DNA of 64,000 bases from positions 62,001-126,000 of the forward strand of contig NZ_JANWOI010000002.1 in assembly GCF_027920805.1 (NCBI RefSeq). Direction: 5' to 3'. Below the pieces are notes generated by a model that was not told where the DNA came from, made no database searches, and saw only the letters and a list, made by a program, of their open reading frames with translations. Both the position numbers and the translations under genes were made by a program. Shown here in pieces: positions 17,314 to 27,789 of the stretch. Position 1 is the first letter of the stretch. Each line of letters starts with the position of its first letter. Source of the stretch: Govania unica. GTDB taxonomy: Bacteria > Pseudomonadota > Alphaproteobacteria > Sphingomonadales > Govanellaceae.

Positions 17314-20300
17314 CTATTCCGCCGCCACCAGCCGTTCGGCGCGTTCGAGGTCGACGGAGACCAGCTGGCTCACCCCGCGTTCGCCCATGGTGACGCCGAA
17401 CAGGCGGTTCATGCGCGACATGGTGACGGCGTTATGGGTCACCACGAGGAATCGCGTGGCGGTGCGATTGACCATTTCCTCAAGCATGTTGCAGAATCGC
17501 TCGACGTTCGCGTCATCCAAAGGCGCGTCCACTTCGTCGAGCACGCAGATCGGGGCGGGGTTGGTGACGAACACCGCGAAAATCAGCGACAGCGCCGTCA
17601 GCGCCTGCTCGCCACCCGACAAAAGCGACAGCGATTGCAACCGCTTGCCCGGCGGACTTGCCATGATTTCGAGCCCGGCATCCAGCGGATCATCCGATTC
17701 CGTCAGCGTCAGATAAGCTTCACCGCCGCCAAACAGGGTCTTGAACAGGCTCGAAAAATGCGCGTTCACTTCCTCGAAGGCAGCAAGCAGGCGTTCACGG
17801 CCTTCGCGGTTCAGGCTGTGGATGGCCTGACGCAAGCGGGCGATGGCGGATTCAAGATCGCCGCGCTCGCTCACATAGGCGTTCAACTGGGTTTCATATT
17901 CCTCAAGTTCCACATCCGCCCGCAAATTGACGGCGCCAAGCCGGTCGCGTTCGCGTTTGAGGTCTTGCAACCGGCTATCGCTGTCGCCCGCTTCCGTGGG
18001 CTCGTCCTCGACCTCGACCTTGGCCAGCACGTCGGACGGCGTGCATTCGAATTCTTCCATGATGCGATGGGCGGCGTTGCGGCGGCGTTCGATGATCTGT
18101 TCGACGCTGGCTTCGATGCGGGTACGGGTTTCGCGCACATCGAGCAACATGGTCTGCGCGGCGCTGTAGTGTTTTTCGGCCTCGGCGGCACGGGCTTCGG
18201 CCTCGCTCAACTGGCGGGCGGCTTCTATCCTGGCCTCCTCGGCCAGTTCGATTTCGACGGCGAGTTCCTCGCGTTCAGCACGGATTTCGTCCGGCCGCTC
18301 GCTGAGCGTGGCAAGTTCGCGCTCCACCGCCTCGCGGCGATCGGCCAGGGCCCGGGCCTGACCTTCGGCGCTCGCGAGCCGGGCCCGCCAGGCGTTCAGT
18401 TCGCTGTCGATGGTCTGCAGGCGCAGGGTACGAATACGCGCTTGGGTCGCGATATTGTCATGGGCCAGCCGCGTCTCGGCCAGCCGCATGCGCAGATCCT
18501 CGACCTCGCCCCGCACCATCTGAAGCTCTTCATTCAGATCATCCACCGGCGGCAGTTCTTCACTGGCCGCTTCGGCGATGGCGCGTTCTTCAGCGGTTTC
18601 ATTGATATCGAGATCAAGCCGGCCGACGCTTTCCAGCAAGGCCCCATGCTGGGCCTGAGCCTGAGCGGCGCGGCGTTCGACCTCGGTCAGATGCTTACGC
18701 GCGCTGCCCAGATTGGCTTCGCCGCTGCGCAGGGTCTGGGTGATGGTTTTCTCGGCTATCACCGCTTCGGCGGTACGCCCGGCGGCGATTTCAAGCAGTT
18801 CTTTGGCTGCGTCGACAGCCTCGCCCGCGGTCTGGCAGGCGGCGGCCACTTCCATCAAGCGGTTGCGCTGCGCGAGCCTGAGTGCGGCGGCAGTCGGGGC
18901 ATCGGCCCCGGCGGTAAAACCGTCCCAACGCCAAAGTGCCCCTTCGATGGACACCAGCCGCTGCCCAGGTAACAAGTCAATCTGAAGCCGCGCCCCATCC
19001 TCGGCCGCGACCAGCCCGGTCTGAGCCAGACGACGGCTGAGCGCCGGAGGGGCCTCGACAAAATCACCCAAGGGCGTCACGCCTGCAGGCAGGCTTTGTG
19101 TCGCGTCATAAGGCGGCAGTTCCCGCCAGCGGATCGGCGCGTCATCATCGGTCGGCGCTTCCAGATCATCGCCCAAAGCCGCGCCAAGGGCCGCTTCATA
19201 GCCCGGCCGTACCCGCAGATGTTCGGTGATGGGAGCAAGCCCCTTGGACGCCCCGGCATTCAACAGCCGGGTCAGGGCGTCACGCTCGGACTCAAGCCGG
19301 GCGAGATCGGTGCGGCGACCGTCGGCGGCGTCTCGCGCCGCCCGCTCGGCCTCCCGCGCCTGCTCGACGGCGGCGCGGGCTTCTTCCAGCGCTTCCGCAT
19401 AGGCCTCAAGCTCGGCCTCAAGGGCGGCGATGGTCATCTGTTCGTCTTCAAGCGCCGTCATATCCGGAGCGGCGGCAAGGTCGCTGAGCCGCGCCTCCAG
19501 CGTCTCGCGGTCACGCCGCAACCGCATCAAGCGGCCGTCCGCCGCAGCCATCACCTGCCGCAAGCGGTTGCGTTCGGCATCCGCCGCCGCCAGCCGGTTC
19601 TTGATGCCGTCAAGGGCGGCTTCCCGGGCTCCGGCGGCACGCACGGCGGCTTCGACCGCAACGGCGGCATCGGATTGCGCATCGCCCTGGCCGTCATTCT
19701 GTTCGATCAGGATTTCGCGTTCTTCGGCCAGACGTTCGGTCGCGGTCGCGGCATCGGCCAGCAACGACCCTTCGCGGCTCGCATCCTGTTCGATCTGAGC
19801 GCGCTGGGCGCCAAGCCGGGTCATGGCCTCGGCAATGGATTTTTCCTCGCGGATCAGTCCGTCGCGGGCCACCGCCAACCGATGCATCACCGCCGACCGT
19901 TCACCTTCCGCCTGCCGCAACGCGGGCAGGGCGGACGCGAGCAAGGCCCGCTGCATGGACAGATCCTCGACCGATTTTGTCACCTCGGCCACCTTGGCCG
20001 CGGCGATTTCAAGGCCAGCCTCGGTCTCCACCAGCCGCGCCGCCGCAAGCTTCCAGTCGAGATAGAGCAGGATCGCTTCAAACTGACGGATAAGCTTCGA
20101 CAGCTCGCGATATTTGGTTGCCTGCTTGGCCTGACGGCGCAGGCTTTGAATCTGGGTATCAAGCTGCTGCATCACGTCATTGAGGCGCAGCATATTGTCT
20201 TCGGCGGCCTTGAGCCGTCGTTCCGCCTCGTCACGGCGGCTATGCAGCCCGCTGATCCCGGCCGCGTCTTCAAGCAGGGCGCGGCGGTCCTTCGGCTTCG

Positions 20301-20763
20301 CGCTGATCAACGCGCCGATGCGGTTCTGGCTCACCAGCGCCGGGGAATGCGCCCCCGTGGACATGTCGGCGAACAACAACTGGACGTCGCGGGCGCGGCT
20401 GTCGCGGCCATTGATGCGATAGGCCGAGCCGCTTTCGCGTTCGATGCGCCGGGTGACTTCCAGGAAGATTTCGTCATTGAAAGCGGCCGGCGCTTCCCGC
20501 GTCGAATTGTCGATATGAAGCGTCACCTCGGCCAGATTGCGGGCCGCGCGGTTGGAGGTCCCGGCAAAGATCACGTCATCCATGCCCGAGCCGCGCATGC
20601 TCTTGGCTGAATTTTCGCCCATCACCCAGCGGATGGCTTCAAGCAGATTGGATTTGCCGCAGCCATTTGGGCCCACGACCCCCGTCAGACCCGGCTCGAT
20701 CAAAAGCTCGGTCGGGTCGACGAAGGACTTGAAGCCCGAAAGGCGGAGGCGGGTAAAATGCAA
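17314..20763 (-). CDS. smc: Chromosome segregation ATPase SMC
   Basis: 1149 residues with the full SMC layout: N-terminal Walker A GPNGCGKSN (31-39) after the FKSFVDPTEL opening, Q-loop region, long coiled coil (about 170-500), hinge (about 500-640), returning coiled coil, then the ABC signature LSGGEQALTALSL and Walker B ICVLDEVDAPLDD near the C-terminus. It condenses and segregates the chromosome with ScpA and ScpB, which are not here. It lies just downstream of a DsbA-like gene, the order often seen in alphaproteobacteria. A palindromic pair ends 29 bases past its stop. Confidence 0.97.
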   Translation of the reverse strand: MHFTRLRLSGFKSFVDPTELLIEPGLTGVVGPNGCGKSNLLEAIRWVMGENSAKSMRGSGMDDVIFAGTSNRAARNLAEVTLHIDNSTREAPAAFNDEIFLEVTRRIERESGSAYRINGRDSRARDVQLLFADMSTGAHSPALVSQNRIGALISAKPKDRRALLEDAAGISGLHSRRDEAERRLKAAEDNMLRLNDVMQQLDTQIQSLRRQAKQATKYRELSKLIRQFEAILLYLDWKLAAARLVETEAGLEIAAAKVAEVTKSVEDLSMQRALLASALPALRQAEGERSAVMHRLAVARDGLIREEKSIAEAMTRLGAQRAQIEQDASREGSLLADAATATERLAEEREILIEQNDGQGDAQSDAAVAVEAAVRAAGAREAALDGIKNRLAAADAERNRLRQVMAAADGRLMRLRRDRETLEARLSDLAAAPDMTALEDEQMTIAALEAELEAYAEALEEARAAVEQAREAERAARDAADGRRTDLARLESERDALTRLLNAGASKGLAPITEHLRVRPGYEAALGAALGDDLEAPTDDDAPIRWRELPPYDATQSLPAGVTPLGDFVEAPPALSRRLAQTGLVAAEDGARLQIDLLPGQRLVSIEGALWRWDGFTAGADAPTAAALRLAQRNRLMEVAAACQTAGEAVDAAKELLEIAAGRTAEAVIAEKTITQTLRSGEANLGSARKHLTEVERRAAQAQAQHGALLESVGRLDLDINETAEERAIAEAASEELPPVDDLNEELQMVRGEVEDLRMRLAETRLAHDNIATQARIRTLRLQTIDSELNAWRARLASAEGQARALADRREAVERELATLSERPDEIRAEREELAVEIELAEEARIEAARQLSEAEARAAEAEKHYSAAQTMLLDVRETRTRIEASVEQIIERRRNAAHRIMEEFECTPSDVLAKVEVEDEPTEAGDSDSRLQDLKRERDRLGAVNLRADVELEEYETQLNAYVSERGDLESAIARLRQAIHSLNREGRERLLAAFEEVNAHFSSLFKTLFGGGEAYLTLTESDDPLDAGLEIMASPPGKRLQSLSLLSGGEQALTALSLIFAVFVTNPAPICVLDEVDAPLDDANVERFCNMLEEMVNRTATRFLVVTHNAVTMSRMNRLFGVTMGERGVSQLVSVDLERAERLVAAE

Positions 20764-20794
20764 GTGAGGATCCTAAATCCAGGATTTCAACAGG

Positions 20795-21514
20795 TTACTT
20801 AGCTGCTTTCAACGCTTTGTCAAAGGCGGAAAAGGTATGATCGCCGTCAAAGACCTTGCCATTGATGAGAATCGTCGGCGTGCCCTGGATCTTGTATTCG
20901 GACACCCCTTCCTGGCGCAGCTTCAACAGATCGGTGCGCACCTTGTCGCTCGCGAGGCAGGACTTGAGCTTGGCGTCGGTAAAGCCCATGGGCCGCACGA
21001 ACTGGTCCATCTTGGCGGCTTTGGCGATCTCATAAGGAGTGGCGTTTTCAGCCGGTTGCGGCATCGTTTCCCAGCCCGGCATCCAGTCGGCCTGACGGGT
21101 CAGCAACCCATCGACAAAGGCATAATAGCGCGGTTCCGGGCTGCAGCGGGCGATCATGGAGGCGATCAGATCCGGCCCGTTCAGCACGAAATGGCGCATG
21201 ATATATTTGGCTTTGCCGGTGTCGATATAGTCCTTTTTGAACTGCGGAAACACCGTGCGTTGGAAGTCGGCGCAGTGGGAACAGGTCATGGAGGCATATT
21301 CGATCACCGTGATCGGCGCGGTTTTCTTGCCAAGCACGATATCGGTATAGCCGTCATAAACCTCGGCCGCAGGTTTCGCCGGGGCCGCAGCAGCCGGAGC
21401 CTTCGCAGCGGGGGCCTGGCCCGCCGCCATCACCGGCCCAAACCCCAGCCCAAACCCAAGCCCGACCACCAACGCAGCCACAGCCATAAAACGCTTATTT
21501 AGATGATTGATCAT
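20795..21514 (-). CDS. DsbA-family thiol:disulfide oxidoreductase, secreted
   Basis: 239 residues: signal peptide (1-31, hydrophobic, ending MAA), an alanine/proline-rich linker (33-50) and a thioredoxin fold with DsbA-like insertion. Active-site motif is CSHC (Cys78, Cys81) in EYASMTCSHCADFQ, and the cis-proline loop is in QGTPTILINGK. It belongs to the DsbA/BdbD-like thioredoxin_4 group and would oxidise or isomerise disulfides in the periplasm. It is followed by smc 31 bases on and preceded by dciA. Confidence 0.9.
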   Translation of the reverse strand: MINHLNKRFMAVAALVVGLGFGLGFGPVMAAGQAPAAKAPAAAAPAKPAAEVYDGYTDIVLGKKTAPITVIEYASMTCSHCADFQRTVFPQFKKDYIDTGKAKYIMRHFVLNGPDLIASMIARCSPEPRYYAFVDGLLTRQADWMPGWETMPQPAENATPYEIAKAAKMDQFVRPMGFTDAKLKSCLASDKVRTDLLKLRQEGVSEYKIQGTPTILINGKVFDGDHTFSAFDKALKAAK

Positions 21515-21606
21515 GATGCACCCACTAAATATAGATCACACTCTACCAAATTGACCCTATGGGGCTCAATAGGCGAAATTAAGTCAGACAGTGACATTCC
21601 TGCTTG

Positions 21607-22125
21607 CTATCGCTTTTTCCGGCGGGAATCCGCCAGTACGGCGGCACCAAGATTTGTCAGAACCGCCCGCAGACCTTTGTCCTCGATGGCGGCGACATCC
21701 TCCGCCGCGGCTTTCTGATCTTGCGGATCGGGGGCGTTCGGCCGAGTTTTCTTCCGCTGATAGAGGCTCACAGGGGCCTGTTTGACCATCAGTCTGGCCA
21801 CAGCCGGATAGCCGAAATAGCCATTGATTCGGTCAATGGCCTGAGGCGCAAGATACTGAAGTTCCGTAGCAAATCCACTATCGGCCAGAATATGCAGAGT
21901 GGCGCCCGTTTGCCCTTTGGGGAAATTCAGCCGCTCGGGCAGGGTATGGGCGGCAAGCGTCGGGCCGACGATATCACGCCAGCGGGTGATGACTTCGCTT
22001 TGGGCAAAGCCCTGTTTCGCGCAGATTTCCCGCGTCAGCGGCGCAAGCGAATCGGCCAGCGACTGGACCTTCCAGCTGCGCTTCGGCTTCCGTGGTTTGG
22101 GTGGTTCTTTTTCCGGGCTTGTCAC
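21607..22125 (-). CDS. dciA: DciA-like DUF721 protein
   Basis: About 172 residues with the DUF721 core (roughly residues 20-110): LADSLAPLTREICAKQGF, then VITRWRDIVGPTLAAHTLPERL and the LHILADSGFATELQYLAPQAIDRINGYFG region. DciA loads the replicative helicase DnaB in bacteria that lack DnaC. The start is uncertain: no ATG is available in frame near the domain, and the GTG at 22125 gives a sensible length, with GGAAA somewhat far upstream. Divergent from mutY, 66 bases apart, and followed by the DsbA-like gene. Confidence 0.8.
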   Translation of the reverse strand: MTSPEKEPPKPRKPKRSWKVQSLADSLAPLTREICAKQGFAQSEVITRWRDIVGPTLAAHTLPERLNFPKGQTGATLHILADSGFATELQYLAPQAIDRINGYFGYPAVARLMVKQAPVSLYQRKKTRPNAPDPQDQKAAAEDVAAIEDKGLRAVLTNLGAAVLADSRRKKR

Positions 22126-22191
22126 AATCGCTGCTTTTCCGTACCCATGAGGTCCTGTTGCCCGCAAGGGTCCCGAGAAGGTTTCTGGCGT

Positions 22192-23241
22192 ATGGTAAGC
22201 GATCCTCTGGCCGCTGCAACTGCTCTGCTCGCCTGGTATGATAAAAATGCGCGGGTTCTGCCCTGGCGCGCCCCGCCAGCCGCGCGAAAAAAAACCGCGC
22301 CTTACCGGGTCTGGCTCAGTGAAGTGATGCTTCAGCAGACCACCGTCCCGGCGGTCATTCCCTATTTCGAACGCTTCACCGAACGCTGGCCGACGGTCGA
22401 CTCCCTGGCCGCCACGCCGCTCGACGATCTGCTCGCCGCCTGGGCCGGGCTCGGCTACTACGCCCGCGCCCGCAATCTGCATAAATGCGCGACCGTTGTG
22501 GCCCAAGACCATAACGGCAAGTTCCCAACAACGTCCGACGGCCTGCGCGAGCTTCCCGGCATCGGCCCCTATACCGCCGCCGCCATCGCCGCCATCGCCT
22601 TCGATGAACCGGCCACAGTGGTCGACGGCAATGTGGAACGCGTCATGGCCCGCATTTTCGCCATCACCGACCCCATGCCGGGGTCCAAACCCGCCCTCCG
22701 CGCCGCCGCGGCCACGCTCACGCCACCCAACCGTGCAGGCGATTACGCGCAAGCCGTCATGGACCTAGGCGCCACCGTCTGCACGCCGCGCAAACCCAAA
22801 TGCCTGATCTGCCCCTGGATCAAAATCTGCGCCGCCCACAAGGCCGGCATCGCCGAAACCCTGCCCAGCCGCGACCGCGACAAGGCCAAACCAATCCGCA
22901 CCGGCCGCGCCTATTGGCTGCAAGCCCCCCATCCCGAAACCGGAGAACTCTCCGTCCTCCTGACCCGCCGCCCCGACAAGGGCCTGCTCGGCGCCATGCT
23001 GGGCTTCCCCACCGAAGGCTGGGACGCGAACGGCCCGGTCACGGGCCTGCCCAAAGGCAACTGGCAATCCCAAGGCGAGGTGCGCCACACCTTCACCCAC
23101 TTTCACCTCATCCTCGACGTATTGGCCCTAAACCTCGACCACCCCACCAAAGCCAAGGGAATCTGGTGCCCCCTGCCAGACCTAAAATCCGCCGGCCTTC
23201 CCACCATCATGAGAAAAATAGCCAAACTAGCAAGTGCCTGA
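22192..23241 (+). CDS. mutY: A/G-specific adenine DNA glycosylase
   Basis: 349 residues; removes adenine mispaired with 8-oxoguanine or guanine. N-terminal helix-hairpin-helix glycosylase domain has catalytic Glu44 (WLSEVMLQQT), the LPGIGPYTAAAIAAIAF hairpin and VDGNVERVMAR with the catalytic Asp. The iron-sulfur loop CTPRKPKCLICPWIKIC has the C-x6-C-x2-C-x5-C spacing. A C-terminal NUDIX-like domain (about 230-349) that senses 8-oxoG follows. The start at 22192 suits the family; upstream open frame is antisense to dciA and discarded. Confidence 0.95.
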   Translation: MVSDPLAAATALLAWYDKNARVLPWRAPPAARKKTAPYRVWLSEVMLQQTTVPAVIPYFERFTERWPTVDSLAATPLDDLLAAWAGLGYYARARNLHKCATVVAQDHNGKFPTTSDGLRELPGIGPYTAAAIAAIAFDEPATVVDGNVERVMARIFAITDPMPGSKPALRAAAATLTPPNRAGDYAQAVMDLGATVCTPRKPKCLICPWIKICAAHKAGIAETLPSRDRDKAKPIRTGRAYWLQAPHPETGELSVLLTRRPDKGLLGAMLGFPTEGWDANGPVTGLPKGNWQSQGEVRHTFTHFHLILDVLALNLDHPTKAKGIWCPLPDLKSAGLPTIMRKIAKLASA

Positions 23242-23247
23242 CTCACC

Positions 23248-23372
23248 GTCATTGCGAGGCGAAGCCAACGCAATCCAGTCTTGCGGCAAGGTTCTCGATT
23301 GCGTCGTCAGCTCCGCTTCCTCGCAATGACACCCCCCGTCATTGCGAGCCCCAAAGGGGCGCGGCAATCCAG
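23248..23372. repeat. Second-family palindromic repeats between mutY and ccrM
   Basis: Units beginning GTCATTGCGAGG and ending GCAATCCAG: one at 23248-23278, an inverted partner ending CTCGCAATGAC near 23330, and a third at about 23339-23372 with a different core (CCCCAAAGGGGC). Ends match the first repeat family, cores do not. Convergent gene ends on both sides. Confidence 0.85.
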
Positions 23373-23402
23373 AAAGCCGCCGGATAAACCCAACAGCCCC
23401 GC

Positions 23403-24675
<1,273 letters not shown>

Positions 24676-25378
24676 AATCCCACAATTGCTAGTGCACGTG
24701 AATGAGCCGCCGTACCATATCCTGCGTTCCGCTCCCATGCGTACTCGGGATGAATTTTGGCCAATTCCGTCATCCGATGATCGCGAAAAACTTTTGCGAT
24801 GATGGAGGCGGCGGCGATGGACAGACTGCGCGCGTCGCCCTTGATGACGGTGGTCGCCGGAATACCCAGCGGCGGTTTGCGGTTACCATCCACCAGCGCA
24901 TGATCGGGTCGCGTCGGCAGCCCGCCAAGCGCTCGTCCCATGGCCAAAAACGTCGCCTGCAGGATATTAAGCTCGTCGATCTCCTCCACACTGGCCTCGC
25001 CGATGCCGACCTGAGCGCATCCAAGGATCTCCCCATAAAGCACTTCGCGCTTAGCCGCCGAAAGTTTTTTACTGTCATTGATGCCCACCGGCACCCGCCC
25101 CGGATCCAGCACCACCGCCGCCGCCATAACCGGCCCCGCCCAAGGCCCCCGCCCAGCCTCATCAATCCCGCAAACCACCCCGCCCAGGTGCTGTTCAATC
25201 AAAAAATTCGGCCCGGTGGAGGGGGCAGCTAACAGATCAGCAGGCAAGGCAACAGCTGTACGGGCCATGGGATGATAGACTTTCCGATTAAGAACGCAGA
25301 CGCTGCCAATTTACTCGACGAACCCAGCCAAGGCCAATTGTCTGTCAATCCTTGCTGTCACTACCTTGCAGCCTCCCC

Positions 25379-25623
25379 ATGGACACGCGGGTCAAGCCCG
25401 CGTGTGACAAGTTGAGGGATAGTTCCCACAAGCCTCATATCCCAACCTCCCCACACCTGTCATTGCCGGGCCTGAGCCGGCAATCTATCTTGCGACTTCA
25501 CAGCGGCATGATCTATGGACACGCGGGTCAAGCCCGCGTGTGACAAGTTGAGGGATAGTTCCCACAAACCTCGCTTCTCAACTTCCCCAAACTGTCATTG
25601 CCGGGCTCGACCCGGCAATCCAT
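25379..25623. repeat. Second 136-bp-period array of palindromic units
   Basis: Units at 25379-25409, 25458-25488, 25515-25545 and 25593-25623, alternating orientation. The two composite units start 136 bases apart and share spacer sequence (AAGTTGAGGGATAGTTCCCA occurs in both), so one is a tandem copy of the other. The stem of one orientation is ACACGCGGG/CCCGCGTGT, again with paired changes. The 25269-25645 gap holds nothing else I can support. Confidence 0.9.
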
Positions 25624-25645
25624 CTTGCCTCCCGCTCCTTCCCCC

Positions 25646-26755
25646 TCAAAACAACGACATCTGCCTTGCGTCCCGCCCCGGGCGGCGGAACTGGGTGCTT
25701 GGCATGGGAGCGCGCGGCTGGTTGAGGCCGAGGCGTTTGATCGCCTGCCGGAAGCGCAGTGCCAGCAGGTCCGCTTCGGCCCCCTGACCGCGCATGCGGC
25801 TGCCGAACTCCGGGTCGTTTTCACGGCCGCCGCGCATGGCGCGCAGGCGGTTCATGATGCGTTGCGCGCGGTCGGGGTAATGTTCGTTGAGCCATTCCTT
25901 GAACAGGGTCTTCACCTCGATCGGCAGCCGGAGCAGAACATAGCCCGCCGACCTTGCCCCGGCGTCTTCGGCTGCGGTCAGAATGGCTTCAAGTTCATGG
26001 TCATTGAGCGCCGGAATCATGGGGGCGGCCATGACGCCGACCGGGATTCCGGCTGCGGCAAGCTCCTGAATGGCGGCCAGGCGCCGGGCCGGTGTGGCGG
26101 CGCGCGGTTCCATGGCGCGGGCGAGCGGGCGGTCGAGGGTGGTTACCGACAGAAACACCCGCACCAGATTGTCGCGGGCGAGATCGGCAAGGAGGTCCAT
26201 ATCGCGCGTCACCAGATGCGATTTGGTGACGATGCTGACTGGATGACGGGTTTCCGTCAGCACCTCAAGGATCCCGCGCATGATGCGATGCTCGCGCTCG
26301 ATCGGTTGATAGGGATCGGTGTTGGTGCCAAGGGCGATGGTCGCGGGCTTATAGCTCGGCCGCGCCAGTTCCTGACGCAACAGGGCGGGCGCGTCGAATT
26401 TGGCGAACAGCTTGGTTTCGAAATCGAGCCCCGGTGACAGCCCGAGATAGGCATGGGACGGCCGGGCGAAACAATAGATGCAACCATGTTCACAGCCGCG
26501 GTAGGGGTTGATGGAGCGATCGAACGGAACATCCGGCGACTGATTGCGGGTCAGCACGCTGCGGCTTGCGTCCGCCGTGACCGTGGTGCGGAGAGGGGCG
26601 GGGGCATCCTCCTCCGCCTGGTCCCAACCGTCATCGAAACCGACCCGCGCCGTCGGTTCGAAGCGGCCGGAGGCCTGGCTTACAGATCCCCGCCCGCGCC
26701 GCAGCTCAGCCCGCGCGAGGGTCTCTGGATCACTTTGGAAAGCCACCGGGCGCAT
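25646..26755 (-). CDS. PA0069-family radical SAM protein (SplB-like)
   Basis: 369 residues with the radical SAM iron-sulfur motif CEHGCIYC (C-x3-C-x2-C) in NPYRGCEHGCIYCFARPSHAYLG, followed by IALGTNTDPYQPIE and SIVTKSHLVTRD, the signature of the PA0069/Rv2578c group related to spore photoproduct lyase. The substrate of this group is not known to me. A C-terminal arm (FGSRMRGQGAEADLLALRF) completes the family length. It starts three bases after the stop of a 44-codon gene, so the two are probably translated together. Confidence 0.88.
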   Translation of the reverse strand: MRPVAFQSDPETLARAELRRGRGSVSQASGRFEPTARVGFDDGWDQAEEDAPAPLRTTVTADASRSVLTRNQSPDVPFDRSINPYRGCEHGCIYCFARPSHAYLGLSPGLDFETKLFAKFDAPALLRQELARPSYKPATIALGTNTDPYQPIEREHRIMRGILEVLTETRHPVSIVTKSHLVTRDMDLLADLARDNLVRVFLSVTTLDRPLARAMEPRAATPARRLAAIQELAAAGIPVGVMAAPMIPALNDHELEAILTAAEDAGARSAGYVLLRLPIEVKTLFKEWLNEHYPDRAQRIMNRLRAMRGGRENDPEFGSRMRGQGAEADLLALRFRQAIKRLGLNQPRAPMPSTQFRRPGRDARQMSLF

Positions 26756-26758
26756 GGC

Positions 26759-26893
26759 TCAGAATTCATTGGCGACGAACACAAGATCGTCGTCGATGAT
26801 GATCACATAACGGTCGTCAAGCTTGCGCAATTCAACCTTATGCAGGGTTTGTTCGTCAAAACGTTCGGCCGTCTGAAGGGTTGCATGGTCCAT
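26759..26893 (-). CDS. Small protein of 44 residues upstream of radical SAM gene
   Basis: Reads MDHATLQTAERFDEQTLHKV and continues with ELRKLDDRYVIIIDDDLVFV, ending ANEF. Start ATG at 26893 has AAGGA eight bases before it, and the stop lies three bases before the radical SAM start. Acidic, with a hydrophobic strand-like stretch (YVIIIDDDLVFVA). I do not recognise the family. Real translation is supported by the good ribosome binding site, the tight coupling and the sensible composition; comparison with other genomes would settle it. It might be a substrate or accessory peptide of the radical SAM enzyme, which is only a guess. Confidence 0.6.
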   Translation of the reverse strand: MDHATLQTAERFDEQTLHKVELRKLDDRYVIIIDDDLVFVANEF

Positions 26894-27010
26894 GGCTCAT
26901 TCCTTCGGCTTGCTGATCCAACCACAGGAACAAAATAGCAAACTTCATGGAACAAATCAAGTACAATTTTGACAAAAATATACGATCCTCGTTCGCCCCG
27001 GGCCTGGCGT

Positions 27011-27505
27011 CTATTCCGGCTCTGGCATTGCCGAGGAATGGTGGCTTGTGATGAGCCACTCAGACCCGTTCCAGTGATAGGTATAGGTAAAGCGCCCGTG
27101 GACCATTACCCCAGTTTTGGCAAAGGTGAATGTGTAAAGGCCCGCATCGACGGCTGTGTTGCAACCAAGTTCAATGACGCGCATGTCGATCTTGCCGGAG
27201 GGGCGGTTCTCCAGGAAATGATGGAAGTAATCCTCTTTCTCGGCTGGGGTGAGGCGCGGCTTGTTTGAAACGGTCGGCAGGAGGATGGATCGCTCGGCAT
27301 AGTTGGCGACGACCTTGTGGGGATCGCCCGTTTGCAACGATTGGTTCCAGCGATCGAAGAGCGCGGCGATTTCCTGGTCGGAGGTTGCCTTACAGGACTC
27401 CATATGCGCGCCCTCTGTACGGGTGGGCGCACCGGAGGGCGTCGTGGCACAGCCGGCAAGAGTTGCGGCAAGCGCCAGCACAGTTAAAGATTTCATCTTC
27501 ATCAT
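27011..27505 (-). CDS. SnoaL-like (SgcJ/EcaC family) lipoprotein
   Basis: 164 residues. The N-terminus MKMKSLTVLALAATLAGCATT is a lipoprotein signal with lipobox LAGC, so it is likely anchored in an envelope membrane. The rest is a cone-shaped NTF2/SnoaL-like fold of the SgcJ/EcaC type: QEIAALFDRWNQSLQTGDPHKVVANYAE, then the FHHFLENRPSG segment, and a C-terminal GRFTYTYHWNGSEWLITSHHSS. The function of this group is generally not known. It stands alone, reverse strand, with repeats upstream. Confidence 0.82.
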   Translation of the reverse strand: MMKMKSLTVLALAATLAGCATTPSGAPTRTEGAHMESCKATSDQEIAALFDRWNQSLQTGDPHKVVANYAERSILLPTVSNKPRLTPAEKEDYFHHFLENRPSGKIDMRVIELGCNTAVDAGLYTFTFAKTGVMVHGRFTYTYHWNGSEWLITSHHSSAMPEPE

Positions 27506-27630
27506 GCGTTCCTTCTTAGGATGGGCCTTTTAGGGCGACGTTCTCGCGTGGGTAGTCGAGTTTGAGGCAAGGCTTCATACGCTGTGCAACGGTCATGGTC
27601 GGTCAGTTTAGTTTTTAGCACGCCCCTTCC

Positions 27631-27764
27631 GTCATTGCGAGGCGCTGGCCGAAGCAATCCATCTGGCCGCCGTTTTGCCGGTTGAAATATGGATTGCCGG
27701 TGTCCGCGCCCGGTAATGATAAATATGGTGCACTGTCATTGCCGGGCTTGACCCGGCAATCCAT
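27631..27764. repeat. Mixed palindromic repeat cluster
   Basis: A second-family unit at 27631-27661 is followed by a damaged first-family unit near 27689-27719 (stem no longer fully paired: TTGCCGGTGTCCGCGCCCGGTAA) and an intact one at 27734-27764, just before the moaB stop. Confidence 0.82.
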
Positions 27765-27789
27765 CTCTCCGCACAGCCCGCCCTATCCT

